NCBI RefSeq assembly: GCF_020410765.1
Contig: NZ_CP084541.1
Coordinates: forward strand, 3,104,501-3,168,500
DNA from: Streptomyces marincola
GTDB taxonomy: Bacteria > Actinomycetota > Actinomycetes > Streptomycetales > Streptomycetaceae
Length of the DNA stretch: 64,000 bases
Direction of reading: 5' to 3'
The translations under genes were made by a program, and so were the position numbers. Below, piece after piece: positions 9,480 to 18,173 of the stretch. The notes beneath the pieces were generated by a model. The model saw only the letters and a list, made by a program, of their open reading frames with translations. It ran no database searches and had not been told where the DNA came from. Positions within the stretch are counted from its first letter, which is position 1, and each line of letters opens with the position of its first letter.

Positions 9480-10655
9480 TCAGCGGCTCCACGCCGCGAT
9501 GACGGAAGCCGCCTGGTCCGGCGTGAGCCGCGGGTCGCAGAAGGTCGTGGAGACGGAGCCGGCCTCGTCGACCGCGGACTCGTCCGCGACGCACTCGGTG
9601 ACCGCGTCCGGCGTGGTCTCCAGGTGCAGCCCGCCGGCGACGCCGCCGGCGGCCGTCACCGCGCGGTGGAACGCGGCGACCTCGCGGGCCACGGTCGCGA
9701 CGAACCGGGTCTTGATGCCGCCGCGCACGCTCACGGTGTTGCCGTGCATCGGGTCGGTCAGCCAGATCACCGGGTGCCCGGCCTCGCGCACGGCCGCCAC
9801 CAGGGGCGGCAGCGCGTCCGCGACGCGGTCGGCGCCCATGCGCGAGATGAGGGTCAGCCGGCCCGGCTCGCGGCGCGGGTCGAGCCGCCGGCACAGCGCG
9901 AGCAGTTCATCGGGCTCCATGCTGGGCCCGACCTTGCAGGCGACCGGGTTGGCGACGCCGGCGAGCAGCGACACGTGCGCGCCGTCCACCTGCCGGGTGC
10001 GTTCCCCGATCCACGGCCAGTGCGTCGAGGTCAGCAGCAGGCCCCCGTCGCCGCCGCGGCGCAGCATGGGCACCTCGTAGTCGAGCAGCAGCGCCTCGTG
10101 GCTGGTCCACACGCGCGGGTCGAAGCCGTCGGCGGCGGCCCCGCCCGGCTGCCAGCCGAGGTGGCGCATGACCTCCCTGGCGGCCATGTACCCGGTGAGC
10201 ATCCGCAGCGGGTCGGGGCGCCTGCTGTCCGCGTCCGGCCGGGGGTCGTTGATCATGTGCCCCCGGTAGACGGGCAGTTCGACACCGGCGACGGTCTCGG
10301 TCGGCTTCGACCGGGGTTTGGCGTACTGGCCCGCGATGCGGCCGACCCGCAGCACGGGGCGCGCGGTGATCAGCCTGAGGGCACCGGCCAGCAGGTCGAG
10401 GACGGCGGCCTTGCGGGCGACGTGCTCGGCCGTGCACTCCTCCGGGTCCTCGGCGCAGTCGCCGGCCTGGACCACGAGCGCCTCGCCGGCGGCGACCCGG
10501 GCGAGCCGCGCGCGCAGGGCGCGCACGTCGTCGCGGGCCACCAGCGGGTCCCTGGCGCGCAGTTCCTTCCTGACCCACCGCACGCGCGCGGGGTCCTCCC
10601 AGTCCGGCTGGTGCGGCGCGGACCTGGGCGGGATGTCGAGCAGGGTGTTCTCCAC
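9480..10655 (-). CDS. phzC: Class II 3-deoxy-7-phosphoheptulonate synthase (PhzC/AroH type)
   Basis: A 391-residue plant-type DAHP synthase that condenses PEP with erythrose 4-phosphate, the committed step of the shikimate pathway. Class II blocks are evident: QAGDCAE, QYAKPRSKPTE, RGHMIND and DPMHGNT. The GTG at 10655 is preceded by a GGAGG-type site, and the longer in-frame upstream extension is low-complexity shadow. A pathway-specific DAHP synthase is the role of phzC in phenazine loci, where it boosts chorismate supply. It is slightly shorter than primary-metabolism class II enzymes, so regulation by aromatic amino acids may be absent. Confidence 0.92.
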   Translation of the reverse strand: MENTLLDIPPRSAPHQPDWEDPARVRWVRKELRARDPLVARDDVRALRARLARVAAGEALVVQAGDCAEDPEECTAEHVARKAAVLDLLAGALRLITARPVLRVGRIAGQYAKPRSKPTETVAGVELPVYRGHMINDPRPDADSRRPDPLRMLTGYMAAREVMRHLGWQPGGAAADGFDPRVWTSHEALLLDYEVPMLRRGGDGGLLLTSTHWPWIGERTRQVDGAHVSLLAGVANPVACKVGPSMEPDELLALCRRLDPRREPGRLTLISRMGADRVADALPPLVAAVREAGHPVIWLTDPMHGNTVSVRGGIKTRFVATVAREVAAFHRAVTAAGGVAGGLHLETTPDAVTECVADESAVDEAGSVSTTFCDPRLTPDQAASVIAAWSR

Positions 10656-10800
10656 GGGTGCCTCCGGGAAGCTCAGCGGGGGGCGGCGGTGCCCCGCCGC
10701 GGTGGCGTGCGGCGCCGGGCCGTGCGGCGGGGAGCCGGCGGCGGGGTGCGTGCGGCGGGGAGCCGGCGGCGGGGTGCGGGCGGCGGGCCCTGGCACCCGG

Positions 10801-11430
10801 TCACCCGGCGCGCAGGCCCCGGCCGAGCGCGGCGGCGATCTCCACGGTGCGGCGGGCCTGGTACTCGACGGCGGACAGGTTGTCGTCGTCGACGTTGCCG
10901 GCCTCGTTGCGCGAGACACTGCTGACGCCGTACGGGTTGCCGTTCGTCGGGGCCAGCTGCACCGGGTCGGCGACACCGGGCGGGACGATGATCGAACCCC
11001 AATGGTAGAACGCGTTGTTGAGCGCCAGGATCGTGCTCTCCTGGCCGCCGTGCAGGGTCGCGGTGGAGGTGAAGGACGACATCACCTTGTTGACCAGGCC
11101 GCGCCGCATGTGCAGGGGCAGCGTCTGGTCGATGAACTGCTTGAGGGAGGCCGCGGGCAGCCCGTAGCGCCCCGGGGTGCCCCACAGGACCGCGTCGGCC
11201 CAGTCGAGGTCGTCGAGCGTGGCCTCCTCGATGTCCTGGACGGACGCGAGGTGCCGTTCCCACGCCTCGTTCCACTGGTCGTTGCCCGGCACGACGGTCT
11301 CGGTCGTCAGTTCCGCGGTCCTGCGCAGCCGCACCTCCGCGCCCGCCTTCTCGGCCGCTGCCGCCGCCGCGACGGCGAGCTTGTGCACGTTCCCCTGCGA
11401 CGAGTAGTAGATGACGGCGACGTTGGTCAT
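10801..11430 (-). CDS. WrbA-like NAD(P)H:quinone oxidoreductase (flavodoxin fold)
   Basis: A 209-residue flavodoxin-fold protein. The phosphate loop is YYSSQGNVHKLA (residues 8-19), followed by WGTPGRYG and a C-terminal region matching WrbA-type FMN quinone reductases. Such enzymes carry out two-electron reduction of quinones or quinone-imines. In a 3-hydroxyanthranilate locus it may protect against, or recycle, aminophenol oxidation products. The 145 bases between it and phzC hold a G-rich imperfect tandem repeat (about 10720-10775). The ATG at 11430 is preceded by GGGAG and AGGAC sequences. Confidence 0.85.
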   Translation of the reverse strand: MTNVAVIYYSSQGNVHKLAVAAAAAAEKAGAEVRLRRTAELTTETVVPGNDQWNEAWERHLASVQDIEEATLDDLDWADAVLWGTPGRYGLPAASLKQFIDQTLPLHMRRGLVNKVMSSFTSTATLHGGQESTILALNNAFYHWGSIIVPPGVADPVQLAPTNGNPYGVSSVSRNEAGNVDDDNLSAVEYQARRTVEIAAALGRGLRAG

Positions 11431-11626
11431 GTCCTGGGACTCCCTCGGCGATCGGCTCGGATGGCCCGATCCTGTGCGGCGGCGCGCGGCGGGCCAACGC
11501 CCGCCGGGGCCATCCGTCAACTGGCCGGATCAGTACGTCAGGTCGGGCGCCGGGGTCCGTCAGGTCCGGCCGGACCGCCCGGCCGGACCCGAGGGACCCG
11601 CCCGGGCCGAACGCCCCCGGCGCGGC

Positions 11627-12838
11627 TCAGATCACCGCGTGCAGGAGCGAGCGGTGCGGGGCGCCGCTCAGCACCGCGACGGCGTGCGCGGCCGAGGCGA
11701 GGGTGGCGTGCCGGTGCCAGCCGGCGTAGGAGCGGCCGGAGAAGTCGCGGATGCCGACCTGGTCGGCGACCTCGGACAGGTCGCGCTCGACCCGCCGGGC
11801 CAGCCTGACCAGCCGCAGCAGCTCGCCCGCGCCCGTGGTGTTCAGGTCGGTCAGCCACAACTCGGCCGGCCAGTGGCCGCGTTCCGCGACGCCGATCAGC
11901 TGCATGCCCTCGGCGGGCCCGACGCGCCTCCCGTCGGCCGAGAGCGCGGTCTGCACGGCGACCACGGGGCAGGCGGCGCCAGGGAGTTCGCCGGGGCCGC
12001 GGCCCGGGTGCCGCAGGTGCCAGACCATCGACATGATCTGCTGCGCCGTCATGCTCGCGCCCCGACGCGGGAACGCGGCCTCCTCGACCGTGAGCCTGAG
12101 CCCGCCGTCCACGCGCAGCAGCATCGGCGTGTCCACCGCGCGCAGCCGCTGGACGACCGCGGCGACGTCCGCCTCCCTGGCGTCCATCACCACCGGCCTG
12201 ATCGGCAGGCGGTACCACTTGACCATTTCCAGGTACGCCTTGACCGAACACTGGCCGAGACTTTCCGGGACCGCGGATTCGGGAATGGCCGCCTGGCGGC
12301 GCCGCTTGCGGTCCGCCAGCCACTTCTGCGGCAGCAGCAGCCGCCAGTTCAGCGGGCTGCTCCAGTCCGGCGCCGCGGCCCAGACGCCGACCGCCTGCTG
12401 CGCGTTGACCACTTGGCCGAGGGCGGGGACGAAGCGCCGTTCGACGCCGACCGAGGTGTCACCCGCCTTGGGAATGGTCAGCGGGTTGACGACGTACGCC
12501 TGCGGCCTGGCGACGTGTTCCACGTGCTGCGCCAGGGCCCTGCGCACCGGCGCCCAGTCCCACGTCGAGCTGGTGATGAAGTGATGTAAACTTTGCTCGG
12601 CGGCATCACCGCCGAACAACGTGGCGATGTTCCTGATGGACTTGCGACCCTGCACCTCCAGCAGGCCGCGCACGTAGCACATGGCCTTGGTCCGCTGGTC
12701 CCGGCGGGGCATCGAGGAGAAGATCCGGGGCCCGACCTCCAGGAGCGCCGCGTCGTGCGCCCGTGGTCGGGGAGTTGGGGCCACGCGTTCCGTCACGTTC
12801 TCGAACAAGTCGCCGCGTTGCGGCGTCGCGCCCGTCAT
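11627..12838 (-). CDS. IS701-type transposase-like protein, probably domesticated
   Basis: A 403-residue protein of the IS701/DDE endonuclease group. It has the family landmarks DQRTKAMCYVRGLL (about 47-60), SVGVERRF (129 on), VVMDAREAD and the C-terminal AGWHRHATLA block. The first catalytic aspartate region, normally a DDT-like motif before the K.G.SVG segment, reads VVNPLTIPKAGDTSVG (116-131) and so lacks the acidic residues. No terminal inverted repeats or target duplication are evident. Catalytically silent relatives occur inside actinobacterial antibiotic clusters, where a regulatory role has been suspected. Codon 84 is TTA. The ATG at 12838 has a strong AGGGGGAAGG site. Confidence 0.75.
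   Translation of the reverse strand: MTGATPQRGDLFENVTERVAPTPRPRAHDAALLEVGPRIFSSMPRRDQRTKAMCYVRGLLEVQGRKSIRNIATLFGGDAAEQSLHHFITSSTWDWAPVRRALAQHVEHVARPQAYVVNPLTIPKAGDTSVGVERRFVPALGQVVNAQQAVGVWAAAPDWSSPLNWRLLLPQKWLADRKRRRQAAIPESAVPESLGQCSVKAYLEMVKWYRLPIRPVVMDAREADVAAVVQRLRAVDTPMLLRVDGGLRLTVEEAAFPRRGASMTAQQIMSMVWHLRHPGRGPGELPGAACPVVAVQTALSADGRRVGPAEGMQLIGVAERGHWPAELWLTDLNTTGAGELLRLVRLARRVERDLSEVADQVGIRDFSGRSYAGWHRHATLASAAHAVAVLSGAPHRSLLHAVI
12587..12589 (-). promoter_or_regulatory. TTA leucine codon (bldA-dependent translation point)
   Basis: Codon 84 (Leu, in the context QSLHH) of the IS701-like gene is TTA. In Streptomyces this codon is read by the developmentally controlled bldA tRNA and is concentrated in regulators of antibiotic clusters. 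Confidence 0.85.
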
Positions 12839-13220
12839 GAGCCTTCCCCCTTGGTGACTGAGCCCCACGCGGAGGCCCCTTCGTGTGGTCGGTCGCCGTG
12901 CGGGCCAGGGCAACGATCCGGCCATCGCACGCCATGCCGGACCTTCACACGCGGCGGTCAAGAGCAGGACAAGGATCGGCCTATCCCCAGGCCAGCCGGT
13001 CTTTCCCGAACGTGCCACCGACCGCGACGGGCACGATCGGAGCACGGGCGAAACACCGGAGTCTCACAGGGGAAACACAGACGGTCGCGAATCAGTCATC
13101 GGATCACCCGATTCGGGCGGCCGCGTGCTGGAAACGGGCAGGCGCGGGACGCCGGGCACGCCGTGCGGCGTTCACCCGGCGGCGGCGTTCACCCGGCGGG
13201 TGTTCACCCGGCGGACGCGT
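12839..13220. other. Intergenic region with GTTCACCCGGCGG-type repeats
   Basis: No gene is supported in these 382 bases. The left part must hold the promoter and ribosome site of the IS701-like gene. The right end (about 13170-13230) has four near-copies of a GTTCACCCGGCGG unit running into the 3' end of the diaphorase gene. Confidence 0.5.
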
Positions 13221-14432
13221 TCACTCGGCGGCGGCGAGCAACCGCTCCGGCGCGTCGGGAAGTTCGCGGCCGAGGAGCGCGCGCAGCGCCATGTAGCCGC
13301 GCGCGTCACCGGCCAGCACGCCGCCGCGCAGCGTGCGCCCGTCGGGACCGAGGACGAGCTTGGCGTAGGTGCCGGCCGCCCGGTCGTCCCGCACGAACTC
13401 GATGGCGCCCTCGGACGCGGCGTGCACGTCCCCGAAGCCCGCGACGTCGACGCCGAGCAGCTTGAGCTTCGCCGAGGTGTCCGCCCCGGGGAAGACCGCG
13501 GAACACACCCCGAGCAGCTGCCGCGCCGCGGTCTCCGCCATGCGGTAGCCGGGCGCGGCGAGGCCGTGGCAGCGGCCGAGCACCGCGGCGCACTCGCCCA
13601 CGGCCCAGATCCGCTCGTCGGCCGTGCGGCAGCGTTCGTCGACCAGGAAGCCGCCGCGTTCGCCCCTGGCCAGCCCGGCGGGCCCGGCCAGTTCGTCGCG
13701 CGGTCGCACCCCCGCCGCGAACACCACGACGCGCGCGGGCAGGACCGCGCCGTCCGCCAGCGCCACCTCGCCCACCCGGCCGCCGGGGCCGGGCGCCACG
13801 TGCGCGACGCCGCGCCCGCAGTGCACGCGCACGCCGAGCCCGGCCACGAGCCGGCCGAGCAGCCGCCCCGCGCCCGCGTCCACCTGCGCCGGCATCAGGT
13901 GCGGCGCCGTCTCCACCACGTGCGGGCGCATGCCGAGCGAACGCAGCGCCTGCGCGGCCTCAAGGCCGAGCAGGCCACCGCCGACGACGACGCCGTCCGC
14001 GCCCGGCACGGCGGCGGCCCGCAGCGCGTCGAGGTCCTCGATCGTCCGGTACGTGAAGCAACCGGGCAGGTCCCGGCCGGGAACGGGCGGCACGAACGGC
14101 CGCGAGCCGGTGGCCAGAACCAGCGCGTCCCAGCCGATGACCGTGCCGTCCGCGCACGCCACGGTGCGCGCGGCGCGGTCGACGGACACGACGGCGGTTT
14201 CCAGCCGCAACTCCACCAGCGGATCGGACAGCAGCCCCGGCGCGGCGAGTTGGAGGTCGGCCGCGGATCGGCCGGCGAGATAGGAGGACAGCTCGACGCG
14301 ATTGTACGCGGGCCGCGGTTCCTCCGCCGCCACCACGACGCGCCACCGGCCGGCCCGGTCGCCCGCCCTCAGCTCCTCGACGAACCGGTGCCCGGCCATC
14401 CCGTGACCGACCACGACAACGGTGCCTGCCAT
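13221..14432 (-). CDS. FAD/NAD-dependent diaphorase resembling the N-terminal part of NirB
   Basis: A 403-residue pyridine-nucleotide:disulfide-type flavoprotein. It has VVVGHGMAGHRFVEEL at the N-terminus, LATGSRPF, a second dinucleotide loop VVGGGLLGLEAA and WAVGEC near the C-terminal FAD motif. It aligns with the first 400 or so residues of assimilatory nitrite reductase NirB, but the [2Fe-2S] and siroheme sulfite/nitrite reductase domains that make NirB about 850 residues long are missing. It could serve only as an NAD(P)H electron donor, for example to the nitrate reductase. It ends the nitrate sub-operon, 190 bases after the BFD-containing diaphorase gene. Confidence 0.85.
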   Translation of the reverse strand: MAGTVVVVGHGMAGHRFVEELRAGDRAGRWRVVVAAEEPRPAYNRVELSSYLAGRSAADLQLAAPGLLSDPLVELRLETAVVSVDRAARTVACADGTVIGWDALVLATGSRPFVPPVPGRDLPGCFTYRTIEDLDALRAAAVPGADGVVVGGGLLGLEAAQALRSLGMRPHVVETAPHLMPAQVDAGAGRLLGRLVAGLGVRVHCGRGVAHVAPGPGGRVGEVALADGAVLPARVVVFAAGVRPRDELAGPAGLARGERGGFLVDERCRTADERIWAVGECAAVLGRCHGLAAPGYRMAETAARQLLGVCSAVFPGADTSAKLKLLGVDVAGFGDVHAASEGAIEFVRDDRAAGTYAKLVLGPDGRTLRGGVLAGDARGYMALRALLGRELPDAPERLLAAAE

Positions 14433-14460
14433 GCGGCGGGGCTCCTTCCACGACCTGCGG

Positions 14461-14484
14461 ACGTTCGGACGTTCGGACGTTCGG
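14461..14484 (+). repeat. ACGTTCGG triplicated 8-mer
   Basis: Three perfect tandem copies of ACGTTCGG lie 28 bases upstream of the NirB-like diaphorase start, in the 190-base gap between the two diaphorase genes. They could be a regulator site or a simple repeat. Confidence 0.7.
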
Positions 14485-14622
14485 GTGCTCTGGCGTCGGG
14501 CCTTCGGCGCGTGCGAGGCGGTCGAACGTGCGGAGCGTGCGGGGGGCTCGGCGCGGGCGGCGCGTTCCATGGCCGCCCGCGGCCGCCCGCGGCGGCGCGG
14601 GAGCCGCACGCGCGCGCCGCGC

Positions 14623-16032
14623 TCACGGCCGCGCCGCGGCCTCGCAGACGCGGCGCACCAGGCCCGCGCAACTGCCGCAGCCCGTTGTGGCGCGCGTCGC
14701 CGCGGCGACGGCGCGCAGGTCGCGCGCCCCGCGCCGCCACGCGTCCCCGACGGCCTTCTTGGTGACGTTGTTGCACTGGCACACCACCGCGTCGTCCGGC
14801 AGTTCGCCCGACCCGGCGTACTCCCCGTCCGTGCCGAGGAGCAGCGCGAGCCGGTCGCCCGGCACGGGCCGGCCCTCCCGGTACAGCCGGCCGACGGCCG
14901 CCGCCGCGTGCGGCAGGCCGAACAGCACGGCGGCGCGCAGCCGTTCGCCGCGCAGCACCAGCCGCCCGTACCGGCCACGCGCGGGGTCGGACAGCACGAC
15001 GTGCTCGTCCCGTTCCTCGGCCCCGCGCCCGCCGCCGTCGCCGGCCGACGCGCCGGGCGGCCCGGCCACGAGCAGGTCGAGCCCCGGCAGCCGGGGCCGC
15101 ACGACGTGCGGGGCCGGGCGCCAGGGCGGCGCGGGCCCGGGGCCCGTGTGCGTCAGCACCCGGGCCAGCGCGTCCGCCTGCTCAAGCGCGGCGTCGAGCG
15201 TGGCGCCGAGCGCGGCCGGGGAGCCGGGGTGCTCCGCGCAGTCGCCCACCGCGTACACGCGCGGGTCCGAGGTGCGCAGCCGGTCGTCGACGAGGACGCC
15301 GCGCCGCACCGCGAGCCCGGCCGCGCGGGCCAGCGCGGTGTCGGGCACGCCGCCCGCGCACAGCAGCAGCGTTCCGGCGGGCAGCAGCCTGCCGTCGTCG
15401 AGCACGGCCTTGCCCGGCTCGACCGCCGCGACCCGGCGCCCGGTCTCCGTGCCGACCCCGGCCGCTTCGAGCGCGGCGGCCAGCAGCGCGCCGGCGCGCG
15501 CGTCGAGCAGTCGGTGCATCGGGTGCGGGCCCGGGTGGACGAGCGTCACCTCGTGCCCGGCCCGGCCCAGCGCGTGGGCCGCCTCGACGCCGCGCAGCCC
15601 GCCGCCCGCCACGACGACCGGTTCGTCGGCCACCGGTCGCGCGTCGGCGAGGGTGCGCGCGGAGCGCACGCCGGGGGCCGACGCGCGCCCCGCGCCCGGC
15701 AGCGGCGGACGGACCGCGCGGGCGCCGGTGGCCAGCACCAGTACGTCGTAACGGTGTTCCTCGCCGGCCGCCGTCCGCACCACGCGCCGCCGCCGGTCGA
15801 CCGCGGTCGCCGCGGCGCCCGTGCGCGGCAGCACGCCGGGCGGGGGCGGCGGCAGGCGCAGGGCGGCGGCAGGCAGGGTGCCGTCGAGGACGGAGAACAG
15901 CAGGGCACGCTGGTAGGCGGGTCCGGGTTCCGCGCCCAGCACGGTGATGCGCCCCTCGTGCCCGCGCTCGCGCAGCCGCTGGACCAGGCGGTGCGCCGCC
16001 GGGCCGTTTCCTATGACGGTCACCGCGGTCAT
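14623..16032 (-). CDS. FAD/NAD oxidoreductase with C-terminal BFD [2Fe-2S] domain (NasB-type electron donor)
   Basis: A 469-residue diaphorase. It has two Rossmann motifs (VTVIGNGPAAHRL and VVAGGGLRGVEAA), LATGARA and YAVGDCAEH, then a C-terminal bacterioferritin-associated-ferredoxin-like domain with C418, C420, C452 and C455 (CQCN and TGCGSC). Such proteins pass electrons from NAD(P)H to the assimilatory nitrate reductase. The start codon overlaps the nitrate reductase stop by four bases (ATGA), so the two subunits are translationally coupled and probably form a complex. Confidence 0.88.
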   Translation of the reverse strand: MTAVTVIGNGPAAHRLVQRLRERGHEGRITVLGAEPGPAYQRALLFSVLDGTLPAAALRLPPPPPGVLPRTGAAATAVDRRRRVVRTAAGEEHRYDVLVLATGARAVRPPLPGAGRASAPGVRSARTLADARPVADEPVVVAGGGLRGVEAAHALGRAGHEVTLVHPGPHPMHRLLDARAGALLAAALEAAGVGTETGRRVAAVEPGKAVLDDGRLLPAGTLLLCAGGVPDTALARAAGLAVRRGVLVDDRLRTSDPRVYAVGDCAEHPGSPAALGATLDAALEQADALARVLTHTGPGPAPPWRPAPHVVRPRLPGLDLLVAGPPGASAGDGGGRGAEERDEHVVLSDPARGRYGRLVLRGERLRAAVLFGLPHAAAAVGRLYREGRPVPGDRLALLLGTDGEYAGSGELPDDAVVCQCNNVTKKAVGDAWRRGARDLRAVAAATRATTGCGSCAGLVRRVCEAAARP

Positions 16033-18173
16033 GTCGTCCGCTCCCGCAGGGGCTCGATCGAGACGGCGCTCAGCTTGAACTCCGGCATGCCGCTGACCGG
16101 GTCGAGCGCGTCCCCGGTCAGCAGGTTGGCCCGTCCATCGCCCGCGAAGTGGAACGGCAGGAAGACGGTGTCCGCGCGCAGTCCCGGCACCAGCCGCACC
16201 CGGGCCACGGTGCTGCCGCGGGCGGAGGTGACGCGGGCGAGTCCGCCGTCGCGCAGCCCGTGCCGCGCGGCGGTGTCCGGGTGCACCTCGACGTGCGTCT
16301 CCGGCGCGGCGGCGAGCAGTTCCGGCACGCGGCGCGTCTGGGCCCCCGACTGGTACTGGGCCGGCACCCGGCCCGTCGTGGCGTACAGCGGGCGCTCGGC
16401 GCCCGGGGCCTCGGCGGCCTCGCGGTAATCGACGGCGCGGAACCTGGCCAGGCCGTCGGCGTGCGCGAACCGGTCGAGGAACACGCGGGGCGTTCCCGGG
16501 TGCCCGCCGCCCGGCACCTCGGGGCAGGGCCAGTACAGCGCCTCGCCCGCGTCGAGCCGTTCCCAGCTGATGCCCGCGTAGTCGGCGCGGCCACCGCTGG
16601 ACGCGCGGCGCAGCTCGTCGAACACGGCGCGCGGCTCGGTGGGGAAGCGTTCCGCCGGCTGGCCGAGCCGGACCGCGAGCCCGTTGAGCACCTCAAGGTC
16701 GGTCCGCACGCCGCGCGGTGGGGCGAGCACGGGCCTGCGGCGCAGGACGCGGCCCTCCAGGCTGGTCATCGTGCCCTCCTCCTCGGCCCACTGGGCCACG
16801 GGCAGGACGACGTCGGCGAGTTCGGTCGTCTCCGAGGGCACGAAGTCGGCGACGACCAGCAGGTCGAGCGCGGCGAGCCGGCGCGCCACGCGGGCGGCGC
16901 GCGGCGCGGAGACGACGGGGTTGGAGCCGAGGACCAGCAGGGCGCGCGGGCCGCCCTCGGTACCGAGCGCGTCGAGCAGTTGGTAGGCGGCGCGCCCGGG
17001 GCCGGGGAGCGAGGCCGGGTCGACGCCCCACACGCCGGCCACGTGGGCGCGGGCCGCGGGGTCGCCGATCATGCGGTAGCCGGGCAACTGGTCGGCCTTC
17101 TGGCCGTGTTCACGGCCGCCCTGGCCGTTGCCCTGGCCGGTGAGGCAGCCGTAGCCGTTGCCGGGGCGGCCCGGCAGGCCGAGGGCGAGGGACAGGTTGA
17201 TGAACGCGGAGACGGTGTCCGTTCCCTTGCTGTGCTGTTCCGCGCCGCGGCCGGTGAGCACGTAGGCGCGGTCGGCCTCGGCGAGCATGCGCACGGCGGC
17301 CCGCTGGTCGGCCGCGGGCACGCCGGTGACGCCCTCGACGCGTTCGGGCCACCAGGCGGCGGCCCGTTGCCACGCCGCCTCGAACCCCGTGGTGCGCGCG
17401 TCGAGGTAGGCGCGGTCCAGGTGGCCCTCGGTGACGGCGAGGTGCAGCAGGCCGAGGGCGAGCGCGAGGTCGGTGCCCGGCACCGGCTGGAGGTGGAGCG
17501 CCGCCTGCGCGGCGGTGCGGGTGCGGCGCGGGTCGACGACGATCAGCCGGGGTCCGGTCAGGTGCCGCATGATCGGGGGCATGGTCTCGGCCGGGTTCGC
17601 GCCGGCCAGCAGCACGACGCCTGCCGCGCCGAGGTCGCTCACCGGGAACGGCAGCCCGCGGTCGAGGCCGAACGCCGCGTTGCCCGCCGCCGCGGCCGAC
17701 GACATGCAGAACCGGCCGTTGTAGTCGATCTGGCTGGTGCCGAGCGCGACCCTGGCGAACTTGCCGAGCGCGTACGCCTTTTCGTTGGTCAGTCCGCCGC
17801 CGCCGAACACGGCCGCGGAGTCGGGCCCGTGCTCGGCACGCAGCCGCGTCAGGCGAGCGGCGACCAGGTCGAGCGCGTCGTCCCAGGTCGCGGGGGCGAG
17901 CGTGCCGCTGGGACCGCGCACCAGCGGGGCGCGCAGCCGGTCGGGGACGGTGAGCAGCGCGGGGGCCGTCCAGCCCTTCTGGCACAACCCGCCCAGGTTC
18001 ACGGGGAAGTCGGGCAGCGGCTGCGCGCTCACCCGGCCCGCGGCGTCGCGGGTGAGGCGGGTGCCGCACTGGAGCGCGCAGTAGGCGCAGTGCGTGTCCG
18101 CCGCGCCCGGCGCGCGTTCGCTGTGCGGGGCGCGTCCCTTCTCCGGGGCGCCCGGCGCGCGGTCAGCCGACAT
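16029..18173 (-). CDS. nasA: Assimilatory-type molybdopterin nitrate reductase catalytic subunit
   Basis: A 714-residue cytoplasmic Mo-bis-MGD oxidoreductase of the NarB/NasA type. The N-terminal [4Fe-4S] cluster ligands are C29, C32, C36 and C64. Typical blocks include NYG-like DYNGRFC, GANPAETMPP and the C-terminal molydopterin-dinucleotide-binding beta domain (TTGRVPAQYQSG onward). There is no twin-arginine signal, so it acts in the cytoplasm on imported nitrate. It overlaps the narK gene by 11 bases upstream and the BFD-diaphorase by four bases downstream, which makes importer, reductase and electron donor one transcription unit. Confidence 0.9.
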   Translation of the reverse strand: MSADRAPGAPEKGRAPHSERAPGAADTHCAYCALQCGTRLTRDAAGRVSAQPLPDFPVNLGGLCQKGWTAPALLTVPDRLRAPLVRGPSGTLAPATWDDALDLVAARLTRLRAEHGPDSAAVFGGGGLTNEKAYALGKFARVALGTSQIDYNGRFCMSSAAAAGNAAFGLDRGLPFPVSDLGAAGVVLLAGANPAETMPPIMRHLTGPRLIVVDPRRTRTAAQAALHLQPVPGTDLALALGLLHLAVTEGHLDRAYLDARTTGFEAAWQRAAAWWPERVEGVTGVPAADQRAAVRMLAEADRAYVLTGRGAEQHSKGTDTVSAFINLSLALGLPGRPGNGYGCLTGQGNGQGGREHGQKADQLPGYRMIGDPAARAHVAGVWGVDPASLPGPGRAAYQLLDALGTEGGPRALLVLGSNPVVSAPRAARVARRLAALDLLVVADFVPSETTELADVVLPVAQWAEEEGTMTSLEGRVLRRRPVLAPPRGVRTDLEVLNGLAVRLGQPAERFPTEPRAVFDELRRASSGGRADYAGISWERLDAGEALYWPCPEVPGGGHPGTPRVFLDRFAHADGLARFRAVDYREAAEAPGAERPLYATTGRVPAQYQSGAQTRRVPELLAAAPETHVEVHPDTAARHGLRDGGLARVTSARGSTVARVRLVPGLRADTVFLPFHFAGDGRANLLTGDALDPVSGMPEFKLSAVSIEPLRERTT

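Noticed and set aside
5952..10655. A phenazine biosynthetic operon
   Set aside because: phzC, phzD and phzE are present, but phzB, phzF and phzG are absent and an EntA-like dehydrogenase replaces them, pointing to 3-hydroxyanthranilate.
11627..12838. An active insertion sequence
   Set aside because: No terminal inverted repeats or target duplication were seen, and the first catalytic acidic motif is missing.
13170..13230. CRISPR-like repeat array
   Set aside because: The GTTCACCCGGCGG units are short, imperfect and almost contiguous, with no uniform spacers. They are simple repeats.
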